Assembly: GCA_009837445.1 (NCBI GenBank)
Contig: VXTM01000047.1
Span: 136,437 to 191,157 of the forward strand
DNA: 54,721 nt
Direction of reading: 5' to 3'
From: Acidimicrobiaceae bacterium
GTDB lineage: Bacteria; Actinomycetota; Acidimicrobiia; Acidimicrobiales; Aldehydirespiratoraceae
The notes beneath the pieces were generated by a model that was not told the origin of the DNA, searched no databases, and worked only from the letters and a program-made list of their open reading frames with translations. Positions 17,201 to 24,866 of this stretch are shown here, one piece after another. The stretch's first letter is position 1. The number at the start of each line of letters is the position of its first letter. The translations under genes and the position numbers were made by a program.

Positions 17201-17984
17201 GACGGTTCTCGCGGATCTTGGCAATCTGCTCGTCGTAACGGTCCACGAACTCGGCGAAGTCGAGAGTGTCGGCGTCGCGGATGCACGGCACCATCAACGA
17301 GCGGGTGCCGTCGTCGCGGGCGATGTCGACAGCGATGCCGAGGCCGATGTGATCGGGTCGCACGATCCTGGGCTTGCCCGCCGCGTCGGTGATGTAGATG
17401 TTGTTCATCGCCGGGACCGTGTCGGTGATGGCTCGCACCACGGCGTAGCCGATGAGGTGGGTGAACGAGATCTTGCGAACCATCTTCCGGCCGAGATGGC
17501 CGTTGATGATCTTGCGGTTGACCTCGAGGAGCTTGGCCGGCACCTCGCGGAAGCTGGTGGCCGTGGGAACGGCCAGGCTGGCCTCCATGTTGGAGACGAT
17601 CCGGGCCCCGACCCCCTTTATTGGCTCGCCGATGAGAGCATCGTCGTCGGGCTGCGCCTTCGGTGAGCGCGGCCGCGGCTGCCGGCCTGCATCAGGCGGT
17701 GCCGCTTCCGCCGCGGAGGTCCGGGTCGGGCCCCCGCTTTCAGCAGGTGCGGCGGGCGCAGTCACGTCGGTAGCGGTGGTGTCGATGGTGGTACGGGACG
17801 CGGTGGCCGCGGCCGGAGGACCGGCCTTACCGGCGGGCGAATCCGGCGTCTCGCCCTCGAACAGCGCGCGCCAGGCCTCGTCTACCGAAGCAGGGTCGGC
17901 CGCCCAGAGGTCGCGCATCTCGTCGACGACCCAGGCGTTGGCGCCCAGGTCGTCGCTCGGCTCGGCGCGGATCGAGTCAGTCAT
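14241..17984 (-). CDS. kgd: Multifunctional 2-oxoglutarate decarboxylase/dehydrogenase (E1/E2 fusion)
   Basis: A 1247-residue protein, close to the roughly 1230 of mycobacterial Kgd. The N-terminal E1-type motif NAWVVDEMRDLWAADP is followed by an Ala/Pro-rich linker. The E2-type acyltransferase domain comes next, with its catalytic TYDHRVIQGAESG near residue 333. The thiamine-diphosphate E1 region follows, with GMAHRGRLNVL, HGDAAFAGQG and YRRHGHNEGDDP, and the transketolase C-terminal part. It converts 2-oxoglutarate to succinyl-CoA or succinate semialdehyde in the TCA cycle. The frame stays open upstream of the start, but the ATG at 17984 is supported by homology and a -10 hexamer 7 nt upstream. 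Confidence 0.95.
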   Translation of the reverse strand: MTDSIRAEPSDDLGANAWVVDEMRDLWAADPASVDEAWRALFEGETPDSPAGKAGPPAAATASRTTIDTTATDVTAPAAPAESGGPTRTSAAEAAPPDAGRQPRPRSPKAQPDDDALIGEPIKGVGARIVSNMEASLAVPTATSFREVPAKLLEVNRKIINGHLGRKMVRKISFTHLIGYAVVRAITDTVPAMNNIYITDAAGKPRIVRPDHIGLGIAVDIARDDGTRSLMVPCIRDADTLDFAEFVDRYDEQIAKIRENRLTADDMRGVTVTITNPGTIGTQQSVPRLMTGQGTIVGVGALAFPTEYEAADPSLLADLGVSKLVTISSTYDHRVIQGAESGLFLQRVHDLLLGTDGFYDSAFRALHIPYSAVEWRRDFNPVDREAAMLEKQAKVNQLINQYRVRGHLIADLNPLRDEAPQMHAELDPATYGLTIWDLDREFLTGSATGIYATVGGTRRMKLGDLLGVLRDAYCRTVGVEYMHIQEPEEKRWIQEQIEGADTTLSGEDQRRILSQLNAAEAVSSFLGTKYVGQKRFGLEGAESTIPLLDAVLTCAADEPLAEVVMGMAHRGRLNVLVNLVGKSYHELFKEFEGAITEDQIQGSGDVKYHLGQIGAYESPSGKHLLVEMAANPSHLEAVDPVVVGMARARMDNIPPESTYGPYPVMPLLIHGDAAFAGQGVVAETFNLSLIRGYRVGGTIHLVIDNQLGFTTTPDAARSTQYSTDVAKMVGAPIFHVNGDDPEACVRAARLAFAYRQRFNKDAVIDMICYRRHGHNEGDDPSYTLPDMYRRIDAKPTVRTQYRESLLKRGDITAEEADASLAEFREQLQAALDETRDAAGGHNVRARRPPEPMGVLPHVRTSIDSVTVERIYQALNTVPEGFTIHPKLARQFEQRNKMFRAGDFDWGLGEAMAFGSLLMENTPVRLSGQDSRRGTFSHRHSTLVDYLTGEEYVPLAALCAHDADLWIYDSLLSEYAALGFEYGYAVAKPEALVMWEAQFGDFANGAQIIIDQFLVAAEDKWGQHCGIVLLLPHGMEGQGPEHSSARIERFLTLAAEDNMHVCQPTTAGQYFHLLRRQMIHRVRKPMIVFTPKSLLRSKAARTKVDHLSSGTFEEVLGDPAAEAGTLDAEAVTRVVFCSGKVGYAAMELRDERNAPLAVCRVEQLFPWPYGAVDYELRRYPNATEIVWLQEEPENMGAWNGIKGRLYEAHGDDYEIRRVSRPESGSPAGGSPTVHAQEQQDLLEAAVLA

Positions 17985-17991
17985 GGCGACA

Positions 17992-17997
17992 ATCCTA
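17992..17997 (-). promoter_or_regulatory. -10 hexamer, probable leaderless promoter of kgd
   Basis: TAGGAT on the minus strand, 7 nt before ATG 17984. Its -35 zone would overlap the -10 of the divergent xth promoter. Confidence 0.5.
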
Positions 17998-18011
17998 CTT
18001 CTCGCCGCGTA

Positions 18012-18017
18012 TAGGGT
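18012..18017 (+). promoter_or_regulatory. -10 hexamer, probable leaderless promoter of xth
   Basis: TAGGGT (within TATAGGGT), 6 nt before GTG 18024. It lies 14 bp from the opposing kgd hexamer. Confidence 0.5.
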
Positions 18018-18023
18018 CGCCGT

Positions 18024-18827
18024 GTGCGGGTCGTCACCTGGAACGTGAACTCCCTCAAGGCGCGGCTGGACCGGGTTCAGCGCTGGATCGAGGCCTTCTC
18101 GCCCGACGTGATGTGCCTGCAGGAGACCAAGCTGGCCGACGGCGCCTTCCCGACGCTGGCCTTCCAATCGCTCGGCTACGACTGCTTCCACAACGGTGAG
18201 GGCCGCTGGAATGGCGTGGCCGTGCTGAGCAGGGTGGGACTCACCGATCCGGTGGCCGGGTTCGGCGACGGCATCGACCCCGACCCCGACGCCCGGCTGG
18301 CATGGGCCACCTGCGGGGGCGTGCGGGTGGCCTCGTGCTACGTGCCCAACGGCCGGGCCTTGGACCACGACCATTACCACTACAAGCTCGACTGGCTCCA
18401 GCGCCTGCGGGCCTCGCTGGAGGTCCAGGCCGATCCCGGCACTCCCGCGTTGGTGTGCGGCGACTTCAACATCGCCCCCGAGGACCGGGACGTTTACGAC
18501 CCCGCCGCCTTCACCGGCACCACCCACACCAGCGCGGCCGAGAGGGAGCGCCTCGCCGGCCTGATCGAATGGGGACTGGTCGACCTGTTCCGCGAGCACC
18601 ACCCCTCCGGCGGGCTGTTCACGTGGTGGGACTACCGGGGCGGCGACTTCCACAAGCGCAAGGGCATGCGTATCGACCTCGCGCTGGGGACCCGTGCCGT
18701 GGCCGCGGCGTCCCGCTTCGCGCTGATCGACCGTAACGAGCGCAAGGGTCCCAAGGACGACCCGCCCAGCGACCACGCCCCCCTATTCGTCGATCTCGAC
18801 CTCAACGGGGAGACCCGACAGTGCTGA
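18024..18827 (+). CDS. xth: Exodeoxyribonuclease III (AP endonuclease)
   Basis: A 267-residue protein with the complete Xth signature: VTWNVNSLKAR (Asn metal ligand), LQETKL (Glu), VASCYVPNG (Tyr), CGDFNIAPEDRD (Asp/Asn pair), FTWWDYR, KGMRIDLALG and a final SDHAPLFVDLD (Asp-His). It processes abasic sites and 3' blocking groups in base-excision repair. The GTG start is supported by the -10 hexamer 6 nt upstream. The gene overlaps the following antiporter gene by 7 bp, so the two are translationally coupled even though their functions look unrelated. Confidence 0.94.
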   Translation: MRVVTWNVNSLKARLDRVQRWIEAFSPDVMCLQETKLADGAFPTLAFQSLGYDCFHNGEGRWNGVAVLSRVGLTDPVAGFGDGIDPDPDARLAWATCGGVRVASCYVPNGRALDHDHYHYKLDWLQRLRASLEVQADPGTPALVCGDFNIAPEDRDVYDPAAFTGTTHTSAAERERLAGLIEWGLVDLFREHHPSGGLFTWWDYRGGDFHKRKGMRIDLALGTRAVAAASRFALIDRNERKGPKDDPPSDHAPLFVDLDLNGETRQC

Positions 18828-21043
18828 CCCCTCTCGACGAGCACGCCCTGCTCGTCTTCTGGACCCAGCTGCTGGTGCTGGTGGCGGCAGCTCGGGCCGT
18901 GGGATACCTGATGCGTCGCGTGGGGCTGCCGTCGGTTGTCGGCCAGCTGGCTGCCGGCGTGGTCCTCGGGCCCTCAGTGTTCGGAGCGGTGTGGCCGAGA
19001 GGGTTCGAGTGGTTCATCCCCCACGAGGAGATCTCCTCGGGAGCACTGTTCGCGGTCACCTGGCTTGGGGTGGCGCTGCTGCTGGTCACGGCCGGGTTCG
19101 AGACGGACCTGGCGCTGATACGGCGCCTGGGGCGCGCCGCCGCGCTGGTCACAGGCTTCAGCCTCGTCGTGCCGCTGGCGGGAGGCCTGGTGATCGGTGT
19201 CCTGCTGCCGGCGGACTTCATCGGCGGGGGCGCCGACCGCACGGTGTTCGCTCTGTTCGTGGCCCTGGCGCTGTCAGTGTCGGCTCTGGCCGTGATCGCA
19301 CGGATCCTGTCGGAACTCGGGCTCATGAGGCGCGACTTCGGCCAGATTACGGTGGCCGCGGGCATGGCCAACGATGTGGTCGGCTGGGTGATGCTGGCCG
19401 TCTTCACAGGCTTCGCCACCGCAGGCCAGGTATCGGTGACCGGAACGCTGCGGACGGTGATCGGCCTGGCCGCGTTCCTGCTGCTGGCGATGACGCTGGG
19501 TCAGCGCGCCATCGACGCCAGCCTGCGCCGCGTCCGCCGTGATGGCCCCAACCTGCACGGCGCGCTCGGCATCGCGGTGTTCACGATGCTCGCCTTCGGC
19601 GTGGCCACCCAGGCTCTCGGCATTGAGGCCGTTCTCGGGGCCTTCGTGGCCGGAGTGGTCCTGAACCGCTCGCGCTTCCAGCAGCATGAGGTCGTCCATC
19701 ACATCGAGTCGCTCACCAACGCCTTCCTCGCACCGGTCTTCTTCGCCATGGCCGGACTGCGGGTTGACCTCGCCCTTCTGGGCGAGGGCGATGCACTGGC
19801 ATGGGCAGGTGTGGTGATGGTGGTGGCCATTGTGGCCAAGTTCGCGGGTGCCTTCGTGGGCGCGAGGCTGGCTGGGCAGTCGCAGCGGGCTGCGGTGGCC
19901 CTGGGCGCGGGTCTCAACGCCAGGGGCGCTCTGGAGATAGTCATCGCCTCGGTGGGGCTGTCTCTGGGCGTGTTCAGCGAGACGGCTTACACCGTCATCG
20001 TGATCGTGCCCCTGGTGACCTCGGTGTTCGCCGCCGCAAGTCTGCGCCTGGCGGTGCGGGACTGGATGGGATCTCCCGCGGAGCAGGAGCGTCTCGAGCG
20101 TGAGGAGGCTCTCAGCCGCAACCTGGTGGTGCGCTCGTCGCGGCTGCTTCTCGCCTCGCGGGCCGAGCCGGCGTCCATCGCGGCCGCGCAGCTCATGCAC
20201 TTCGCCTGGCCGGTGCAGGTGCCCGCCACTGTGATCTCGGTGGCGCCCGAGAGCCTCGGCGACGGCTACCACTCCGACGGTGCAACCAGGGGTCACTTGC
20301 CCGACATCACCATCATCCGCAACGTGTTGGACGGCAGGGACGTCGATCATCGCCAGGTGAGAGCCTCGAGTTCGGCCGGCGCGGTCGTCGCAGAGGCCAT
20401 CGTGGCTGAGGCCCGCCTGGGCTACGGGGCGATATGCGTCGGGGTGGCCGGTCGTCACGAGGGGCAGCTGTACTCGCCGATGGTGGACGAACTGCTGCTG
20501 CACTCGCCTCTGCCGCTGGTGATCGTCAGGCGGGCGGTCGGTTTGGAGACACCGCTGCCAGGGGCCTTCACCCGCGCCGTCGTGCCGGTGACGGGCACCC
20601 GGTCCTCGCAGGCGGCGCAGGAGGTCGCCTTCGGGGTGAGCAGCCAGCTGGGCACGGAGGTGGTGTTGACCCACGTGGTGCAGCGGCATTGGTCAGACAT
20701 GCGGATCCTGTCTAAGCGGCTGACCAGCAGCAGGCTGGCTACCCGCGTGCTCGGAGAGACCCATCCTGAAGCGGCTCAGCCAGTGGTCGATGCGCTTATG
20801 GACGCGGCCAGGGCACGGGGCGCGGAGATGGGCGTGGAGGCCCGCACGCTGGTGCAGCCGGGCTCATCGCCAGCCTCGACTCTGGTCTCGGTGGCCGAGG
20901 AGCAGGAGGCGGACCTAGTGGTGCTGGGCGCTTCGCTGCGCAATGTCGACGGCCGCCCCTTCCTGGGTCACACCGTCGAGACGGTGCTGGAGCGCTGCAC
21001 CGCCAACGTGGCGGTGGTGGCCATGCCCCGGGCTGCGAGCTAG
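18821..21043 (+). CDS. CPA2-type cation/proton antiporter with universal-stress-protein tail
   Basis: A 740-residue protein. Residues 1-410 contain about 12 transmembrane helices with the Kef/NhaP2-type motifs GQLAAGVVLGPSVFG, an AGMANDVVGW segment with the transport-site Asp, and GLNARGALEIV. The last ~320 residues are cytoplasmic and resemble two tandem USP modules; the second ends in DLVVLGASLRN...FLGHTVE, the nucleotide-binding loop type. It probably exchanges Na+ or K+ for H+, with the USP modules sensing nucleotides. It overlaps xth at its start. Its stop codon overlaps the stop of the convergent helicase. Confidence 0.85.
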   Translation: MLTPLDEHALLVFWTQLLVLVAAARAVGYLMRRVGLPSVVGQLAAGVVLGPSVFGAVWPRGFEWFIPHEEISSGALFAVTWLGVALLLVTAGFETDLALIRRLGRAAALVTGFSLVVPLAGGLVIGVLLPADFIGGGADRTVFALFVALALSVSALAVIARILSELGLMRRDFGQITVAAGMANDVVGWVMLAVFTGFATAGQVSVTGTLRTVIGLAAFLLLAMTLGQRAIDASLRRVRRDGPNLHGALGIAVFTMLAFGVATQALGIEAVLGAFVAGVVLNRSRFQQHEVVHHIESLTNAFLAPVFFAMAGLRVDLALLGEGDALAWAGVVMVVAIVAKFAGAFVGARLAGQSQRAAVALGAGLNARGALEIVIASVGLSLGVFSETAYTVIVIVPLVTSVFAAASLRLAVRDWMGSPAEQERLEREEALSRNLVVRSSRLLLASRAEPASIAAAQLMHFAWPVQVPATVISVAPESLGDGYHSDGATRGHLPDITIIRNVLDGRDVDHRQVRASSSAGAVVAEAIVAEARLGYGAICVGVAGRHEGQLYSPMVDELLLHSPLPLVIVRRAVGLETPLPGAFTRAVVPVTGTRSSQAAQEVAFGVSSQLGTEVVLTHVVQRHWSDMRILSKRLTSSRLATRVLGETHPEAAQPVVDALMDAARARGAEMGVEARTLVQPGSSPASTLVSVAEEQEADLVVLGASLRNVDGRPFLGHTVETVLERCTANVAVVAMPRAAS

Positions 21044-22788
21044 CCCGGGTCCGCGATCGCTCGACGGGCCCGCGCCACGCCCTCCAGGTTCCGGGCCATC
21101 CATGACTCGGTGTCGTCGGAGCGCCGCGATGTGCCGATCATCTCCAGCCACGGGGAAGGTTCCCGGTCCACGCTCTCGCCTCCCAGGTCCCGGCGGTCGC
21201 ACCACAGGACATGCAGCTCCTGTTCGGCCCGGGTGACGGCCACATGCAGCAGGCGGCGCTCCTCGGCCAGGGCCGCCGCGGTGCGGGCGTGGGCGATGGG
21301 AACGAACCCGTCCTCCATGCCCACGATGTGGACGACGGGCCACTCCAGTCCCTTGGCTGCATGGAAGGTCATGAGGTCGACGCCGTCGGAGGGCGCGGCG
21401 GCGCGGTCGTCGGCCCGCAGCGCGGTGCGGAAGGCTGCCACGGTGGAGTCGGGATCCAGCGTCAGATGGTCGTTGACGAAGTCCAGGAAGGCTTCGACTG
21501 TCGCTCGCGCCTCGGGAGTGTCCTCTACGGGCGTGCCGGCTAGGGGAGCGGCCGCGGACTCCGGGTCGCGCCCCTCCCGCCCGATCCCGGCTACGCAGGA
21601 GGCAAGGCTCGCATCGGCGGGCCACGCCCCGAGCAGGGCCGCGATCTCAGGCTTGCGGATCAGGCTGCGCTCACTTGGGGCTGCCACCGGGATGCCGTGG
21701 CGCAGCAGCGCCCGTCGCAGCGGTTCGAGCTGGGCGTTGGTCCTGGCCAGGACCGCCTGCCGGCGCCACCGGGTACCGGGCCGGTGGCGGTGCCGCACGG
21801 CCCGGGCCAGCACCGAGGCCTCGTCGGACCCGTCGCAGACAGTGACGGTGGGCTCGTCGCCCGGTGGCCGCACCGCGGGCTGCGGCGAGCGGCTCAGCAG
21901 CCGTCCGGCCGCGGCCAGCACCTCCGGCGTCGACCGGAAGTTGGTGCGCATGTGCAGCACCGCGCAGCCGGGCAGGTGCTCGCCGACGGCGTCGATCAGG
22001 CCGGGATCAGCCCCGTTCCAGCCGTAGATGGCCTGGTCGGGGTCGCCAACCACCACGAGCGTGGAGTCCGGCCCCAACCATGAGCGCAGCAGGGCGAACT
22101 GCAGCGGGTTGATGTCCTGGAACTCGTCGACCAGCACGTGCTGGTGCAGCCAGCGGTGAGCCGCCGCCTGCTTCGGGTCGGTGGCCATCAGCTCCAGGGA
22201 GCGGGAGAGCACGTCGTCGAAGTCGAGCACCCGCCGCCTGCGTTTGGCCGACTCGTAGTCGGCGTAGAGCTGGGCGAAGCGGTCGGCCCGGCCCCACGGA
22301 GGCCGCCTGCCCGCGGACCGCGCCTCAGCCGGGTACTCCTCGGGAAGCACGAGACGGGCCTGGCACCAGCCGATCTCGTTGACGATGTCGGTTACCGCGG
22401 CGCGGTCGGCCTTGGGACGCAACTCGGCGATGAGCCCACCGGAGTTCTCGAGGATCCGGGGTGGCCGACGACCGGAGTCGGCTGCGTGGCGGCGGAGCTG
22501 GGCCAGCGCAACCGCGTGGAACGTGCCCGCTCTCACCTCGTCGTTGAGGCCGAGCCTGCGTAGGCGGGCCCGCAGTTCCCGGGCCGCCCGCCTGGTGAAT
22601 GTCACCGCGAGTGTGCGCCGGGGATCGGCGTTGCCCTGGCTGGCCTGCCAGGCGATGCGGCGGGTCAACACCCGGGTCTTGCCCGAGCCGGCGCCGGCGA
22701 TGATGCACAGGGGCGACGCCCCGGTGGTCACCGCGTCGCGCTGTTCAAGGGTCAAGCCGGCCAGCAGCGGGTGGTCCGCTTCGGTCAC
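21040..22788 (-). CDS. UvrD/Rep-family (SF1A) DNA helicase
   Basis: A 582-residue superfamily-1 helicase with Walker A AGAGSGKT, motif Ia TFTRRAARELR, motif II VDEFQD, motif III GDPDQAIYGWNGAD, motif IV RTNFRST, motif V TFHAAKGLEWP and motif VI VAVTRAEQELHVLWC. It is shorter than UvrD (about 720) and has no obvious HRDC or C-terminal extension, so it resembles a trimmed mycobacterial UvrD2. It would unwind DNA 3'-5' in repair. The GTG start has a -10 hexamer 6 nt upstream. It is convergent with, and overlaps by 4 bp, the antiporter gene. Confidence 0.92.
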   Translation of the reverse strand: MTEADHPLLAGLTLEQRDAVTTGASPLCIIAGAGSGKTRVLTRRIAWQASQGNADPRRTLAVTFTRRAARELRARLRRLGLNDEVRAGTFHAVALAQLRRHAADSGRRPPRILENSGGLIAELRPKADRAAVTDIVNEIGWCQARLVLPEEYPAEARSAGRRPPWGRADRFAQLYADYESAKRRRRVLDFDDVLSRSLELMATDPKQAAAHRWLHQHVLVDEFQDINPLQFALLRSWLGPDSTLVVVGDPDQAIYGWNGADPGLIDAVGEHLPGCAVLHMRTNFRSTPEVLAAAGRLLSRSPQPAVRPPGDEPTVTVCDGSDEASVLARAVRHRHRPGTRWRRQAVLARTNAQLEPLRRALLRHGIPVAAPSERSLIRKPEIAALLGAWPADASLASCVAGIGREGRDPESAAAPLAGTPVEDTPEARATVEAFLDFVNDHLTLDPDSTVAAFRTALRADDRAAAPSDGVDLMTFHAAKGLEWPVVHIVGMEDGFVPIAHARTAAALAEERRLLHVAVTRAEQELHVLWCDRRDLGGESVDREPSPWLEMIGTSRRSDDTESWMARNLEGVARARRAIADPG

Positions 22789-22794
22789 TACCCG

Positions 22795-22800
22795 ACCCTA
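22795..22800 (-). promoter_or_regulatory. -10 hexamer, probable leaderless promoter of the helicase
   Basis: TAGGGT on the minus strand, 6 nt before GTG 22788. Confidence 0.5.
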
Positions 22801-22848
22801 GAGCGATGCCGGGTCTGCGGCGAGCGGTCGTGCGAGTGCGGTGCTCGG

Positions 22849-22854
22849 TACTGT
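22849..22854 (+). promoter_or_regulatory. -10 hexamer, probable leaderless promoter of the zincin
   Basis: TACTGT, 7 nt before GTG 22862. It favours that start over ATG 22868. Confidence 0.45.
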
Positions 22855-22861
22855 CTGGGCG

Positions 22862-23206
22862 GTGTTCATGATCGATGAGGTCCGTTTCGAGCGGCTCGTG
22901 GGCGAGGCTCTCGACTCGCTGCCGCCGGAGCTGGGCGAGATGATGGAGAACGTCGCGGTCGTGGTGGAGGACGCCCACCCCGACGAGGACCTCCTCGGCT
23001 TGTACGAGGGTGTGCCCCTGACCGAGCGTGGCGACTACGGCGGCATGGCCATGCCTGATCGGGTCACGGTCTACCGGTTGCCGATTTGCGCGGTGTGCGA
23101 CAGCGAGCAAGAGCTTGTCGATCAGATAACCGTCACCGTCGTCCACGAGGTGGCCCACCACTTCGGCATCGACGACGACACGCTGGAGGAGCTCGGCTGG
23201 GACTGA
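22862..23206 (+). CDS. Small zincin-like metallopeptidase family protein
   Basis: A 114-residue protein of the short zincin family common in actinobacteria. The motif HEVAHHFGIDD near the C-terminus supplies two zinc histidines and the catalytic Glu (HExxH), with a further His and Asp as in the family. Upstream are FERLVGEALDSLPPEL, a helix that begins nearly all members, and LLGLYEGVPLTER. No signal peptide is present, so it is cytoplasmic. Substrate and role are not known. GTG 22862 is preferred because a -10 hexamer lies 7 nt upstream; ATG 22868 would shorten it by two residues. Confidence 0.85.
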   Translation: MFMIDEVRFERLVGEALDSLPPELGEMMENVAVVVEDAHPDEDLLGLYEGVPLTERGDYGGMAMPDRVTVYRLPICAVCDSEQELVDQITVTVVHEVAHHFGIDDDTLEELGWD

Positions 23207-23239
23207 GCCAATGCGACCGTCGGCGGTCGGCGGGGTGGG

Positions 23240-24754
23240 TCAGTCGAGACGGGGATACCGGCTGCGAGGGCCGGCTTCGGCCCAGTCCATGTGGTTGCGG
23301 ACGTACTCGTTGGACGCGTCGCGCGCTGGGTTGTAGTCCCACGAATACGGGCTTCCTGAGGTGGCTGCGGCGTGCAGTACCCGGCGGGAACGCTGTGCGC
23401 ACAGCACCCGCTCGCGGATGCCGGCGCTGTCCCAGCGCCGGGCGGTCTCGGCTGCGAAGGCGGCAGAGAGGGCCGCATGGTCGGGATCATCCGCGAGGTT
23501 GGTGTGTTCCTGCGGGTCCGCTTCGACGTCGTACAGCAGCGCCGGGTCGGCGTCGCAGTGGATGTACTTGTGGCGGCCCCGTCGGATCATGAACATGGGA
23601 TGCGAGGTCATCTCGGCCATGTACTCGCCGGTGGCCTCGTCGACGGAGTCTCGGCCGCCGGCCGCGGCCTCCCACAGGCTCCGACCCGCGATCGGTGCGC
23701 CGAGCACGGGCCAGTCGCCGCCGGTGGCGATGTCGAGCAGAGTAGGCAGCAGGTCCAGGTGAGAGCAGACGTTGGACACGGTCGTATGCGTCACGTCGGG
23801 CCCGGCCATGATCAGCGGCACTCGAGCAGAACGCTCGAAGAACGACATCTTGAAGAACGTCCCCCGGTCGCCGAGCATGTCGCCGTGGTCGCTGGTTGCG
23901 ATGACCACGGTGTCGTCGATGCGCCCGGTCTCGTCCAGGACCTGCACAAGGCGACCTACCCATGAGTCGAAGTAGCTCGTGTTGGCGTAGTACCCGTGGC
24001 GGGCGTTGCGGCACTGGTCGTCTGTGTAGCCGACAGTGTCGGCCTCGATGCCCCGGCGGATGCGCCGTGTGTGGGGGTCTACCGCGCCGTCCGGCATTGG
24101 CTCGGGCAAGTCGATGTCGCCGTGGTCGTAGAGGTCCCACCATTCGGGCCGGGCCACGTAGGGGTCGTGGGGGTGGATGAACGACGCCACCAGGAAGAAC
24201 GGCCGCTCGTCGGTGTCGCGGGCCAGGTCGTATAGGCGGCGGACGGCTGCGAACCCGACCTCTTCGTCGTAGTCGATCTGGTAGGTGGCTAGCGCCTGGC
24301 CCGCCTCCGAGAGGCTGTCCATGTTGTGGTACCACTTGCCGATCCTGGTGTCGGCCTCGTCCCAGTTGGGGGTCCATGCGAAGTCGGCCGGGTAGATGTC
24401 GGTGGTTAGGCGCTCGTCGAAGCCGTGGAGCTGGTCGGGTCCCACGAAGTGCATTTTCCCCGAGAGGCACGTGCGATATCCGGCCAGAGTCAGATAGTGG
24501 GCGATTGTGGGTACCGACGCCGGGAACTCGGCGGCGTTGTCCCATGCGCCGATAGCGGAGACCGGCTGGCCCGAGAGCATCGTGAAGCGGGCCGGGGCGC
24601 ACAGCGGGGAATGGCAGTAGGCGGCGTCAAAGCGCGCTCCCCGCTCAGCCAGGGCATCCATCGCCGGGGTGCTCACTAGCGGGTGGCCGTAAGCCCCGGT
24701 GAAGTGCGGCGCGAGCTGGTCGGCCATGACGACCAGGATGTTGGGCCCGCTCAT
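23240..24754 (-). CDS. betC: Choline-sulfatase (formylglycine sulfatase)
   Basis: A 504-residue type I sulfatase. The N-terminal strand NILVVMADQLAPHF supplies a metal Asp. The CAPARFTMLSGQ motif contains the Cys that is converted to formylglycine (C-x-P-x-R). LSGKMHFVGPDQ and SDHGDMLGDRGTFFKM complete the active site. The C-terminal segment YSWDYNPARDASNEYVRNHMDW matches the choline-sulfatase C-terminal domain. The enzyme hydrolyses choline-O-sulfate, giving choline and sulfate. No betaine-synthesis, transporter or sulfatase-maturase gene is adjacent. The ATG start sits 6 nt after a -10 hexamer; no signal peptide is seen, so it acts in the cytoplasm. Confidence 0.87.
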   Translation of the reverse strand: MSGPNILVVMADQLAPHFTGAYGHPLVSTPAMDALAERGARFDAAYCHSPLCAPARFTMLSGQPVSAIGAWDNAAEFPASVPTIAHYLTLAGYRTCLSGKMHFVGPDQLHGFDERLTTDIYPADFAWTPNWDEADTRIGKWYHNMDSLSEAGQALATYQIDYDEEVGFAAVRRLYDLARDTDERPFFLVASFIHPHDPYVARPEWWDLYDHGDIDLPEPMPDGAVDPHTRRIRRGIEADTVGYTDDQCRNARHGYYANTSYFDSWVGRLVQVLDETGRIDDTVVIATSDHGDMLGDRGTFFKMSFFERSARVPLIMAGPDVTHTTVSNVCSHLDLLPTLLDIATGGDWPVLGAPIAGRSLWEAAAGGRDSVDEATGEYMAEMTSHPMFMIRRGRHKYIHCDADPALLYDVEADPQEHTNLADDPDHAALSAAFAAETARRWDSAGIRERVLCAQRSRRVLHAAATSGSPYSWDYNPARDASNEYVRNHMDWAEAGPRSRYPRLD

Positions 24755-24760
24755 GGGCAG

Positions 24761-24766
24761 ACGCTA
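24761..24766 (-). promoter_or_regulatory. -10 hexamer, probable leaderless promoter of betC
   Basis: TAGCGT on the minus strand, 6 nt before ATG 24754. Confidence 0.5.
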
Positions 24767-24866
24767 ATGGCGGCGTGCCCTCGGGGCGAGTGAGGGTCCG
24801 CGGCCGGCCCCGCACGGGTGTGTACGTTGCGGCTGCTTCGCCTACCCGAGGATTGGAAGTCCGCTC

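Noticed and set aside
17985..18776. In-frame extension of kgd upstream to 18776.
   Set aside because: It runs antisense through xth, has no Kgd homology, and the ATG at 17984 has a -10 hexamer at leaderless spacing.
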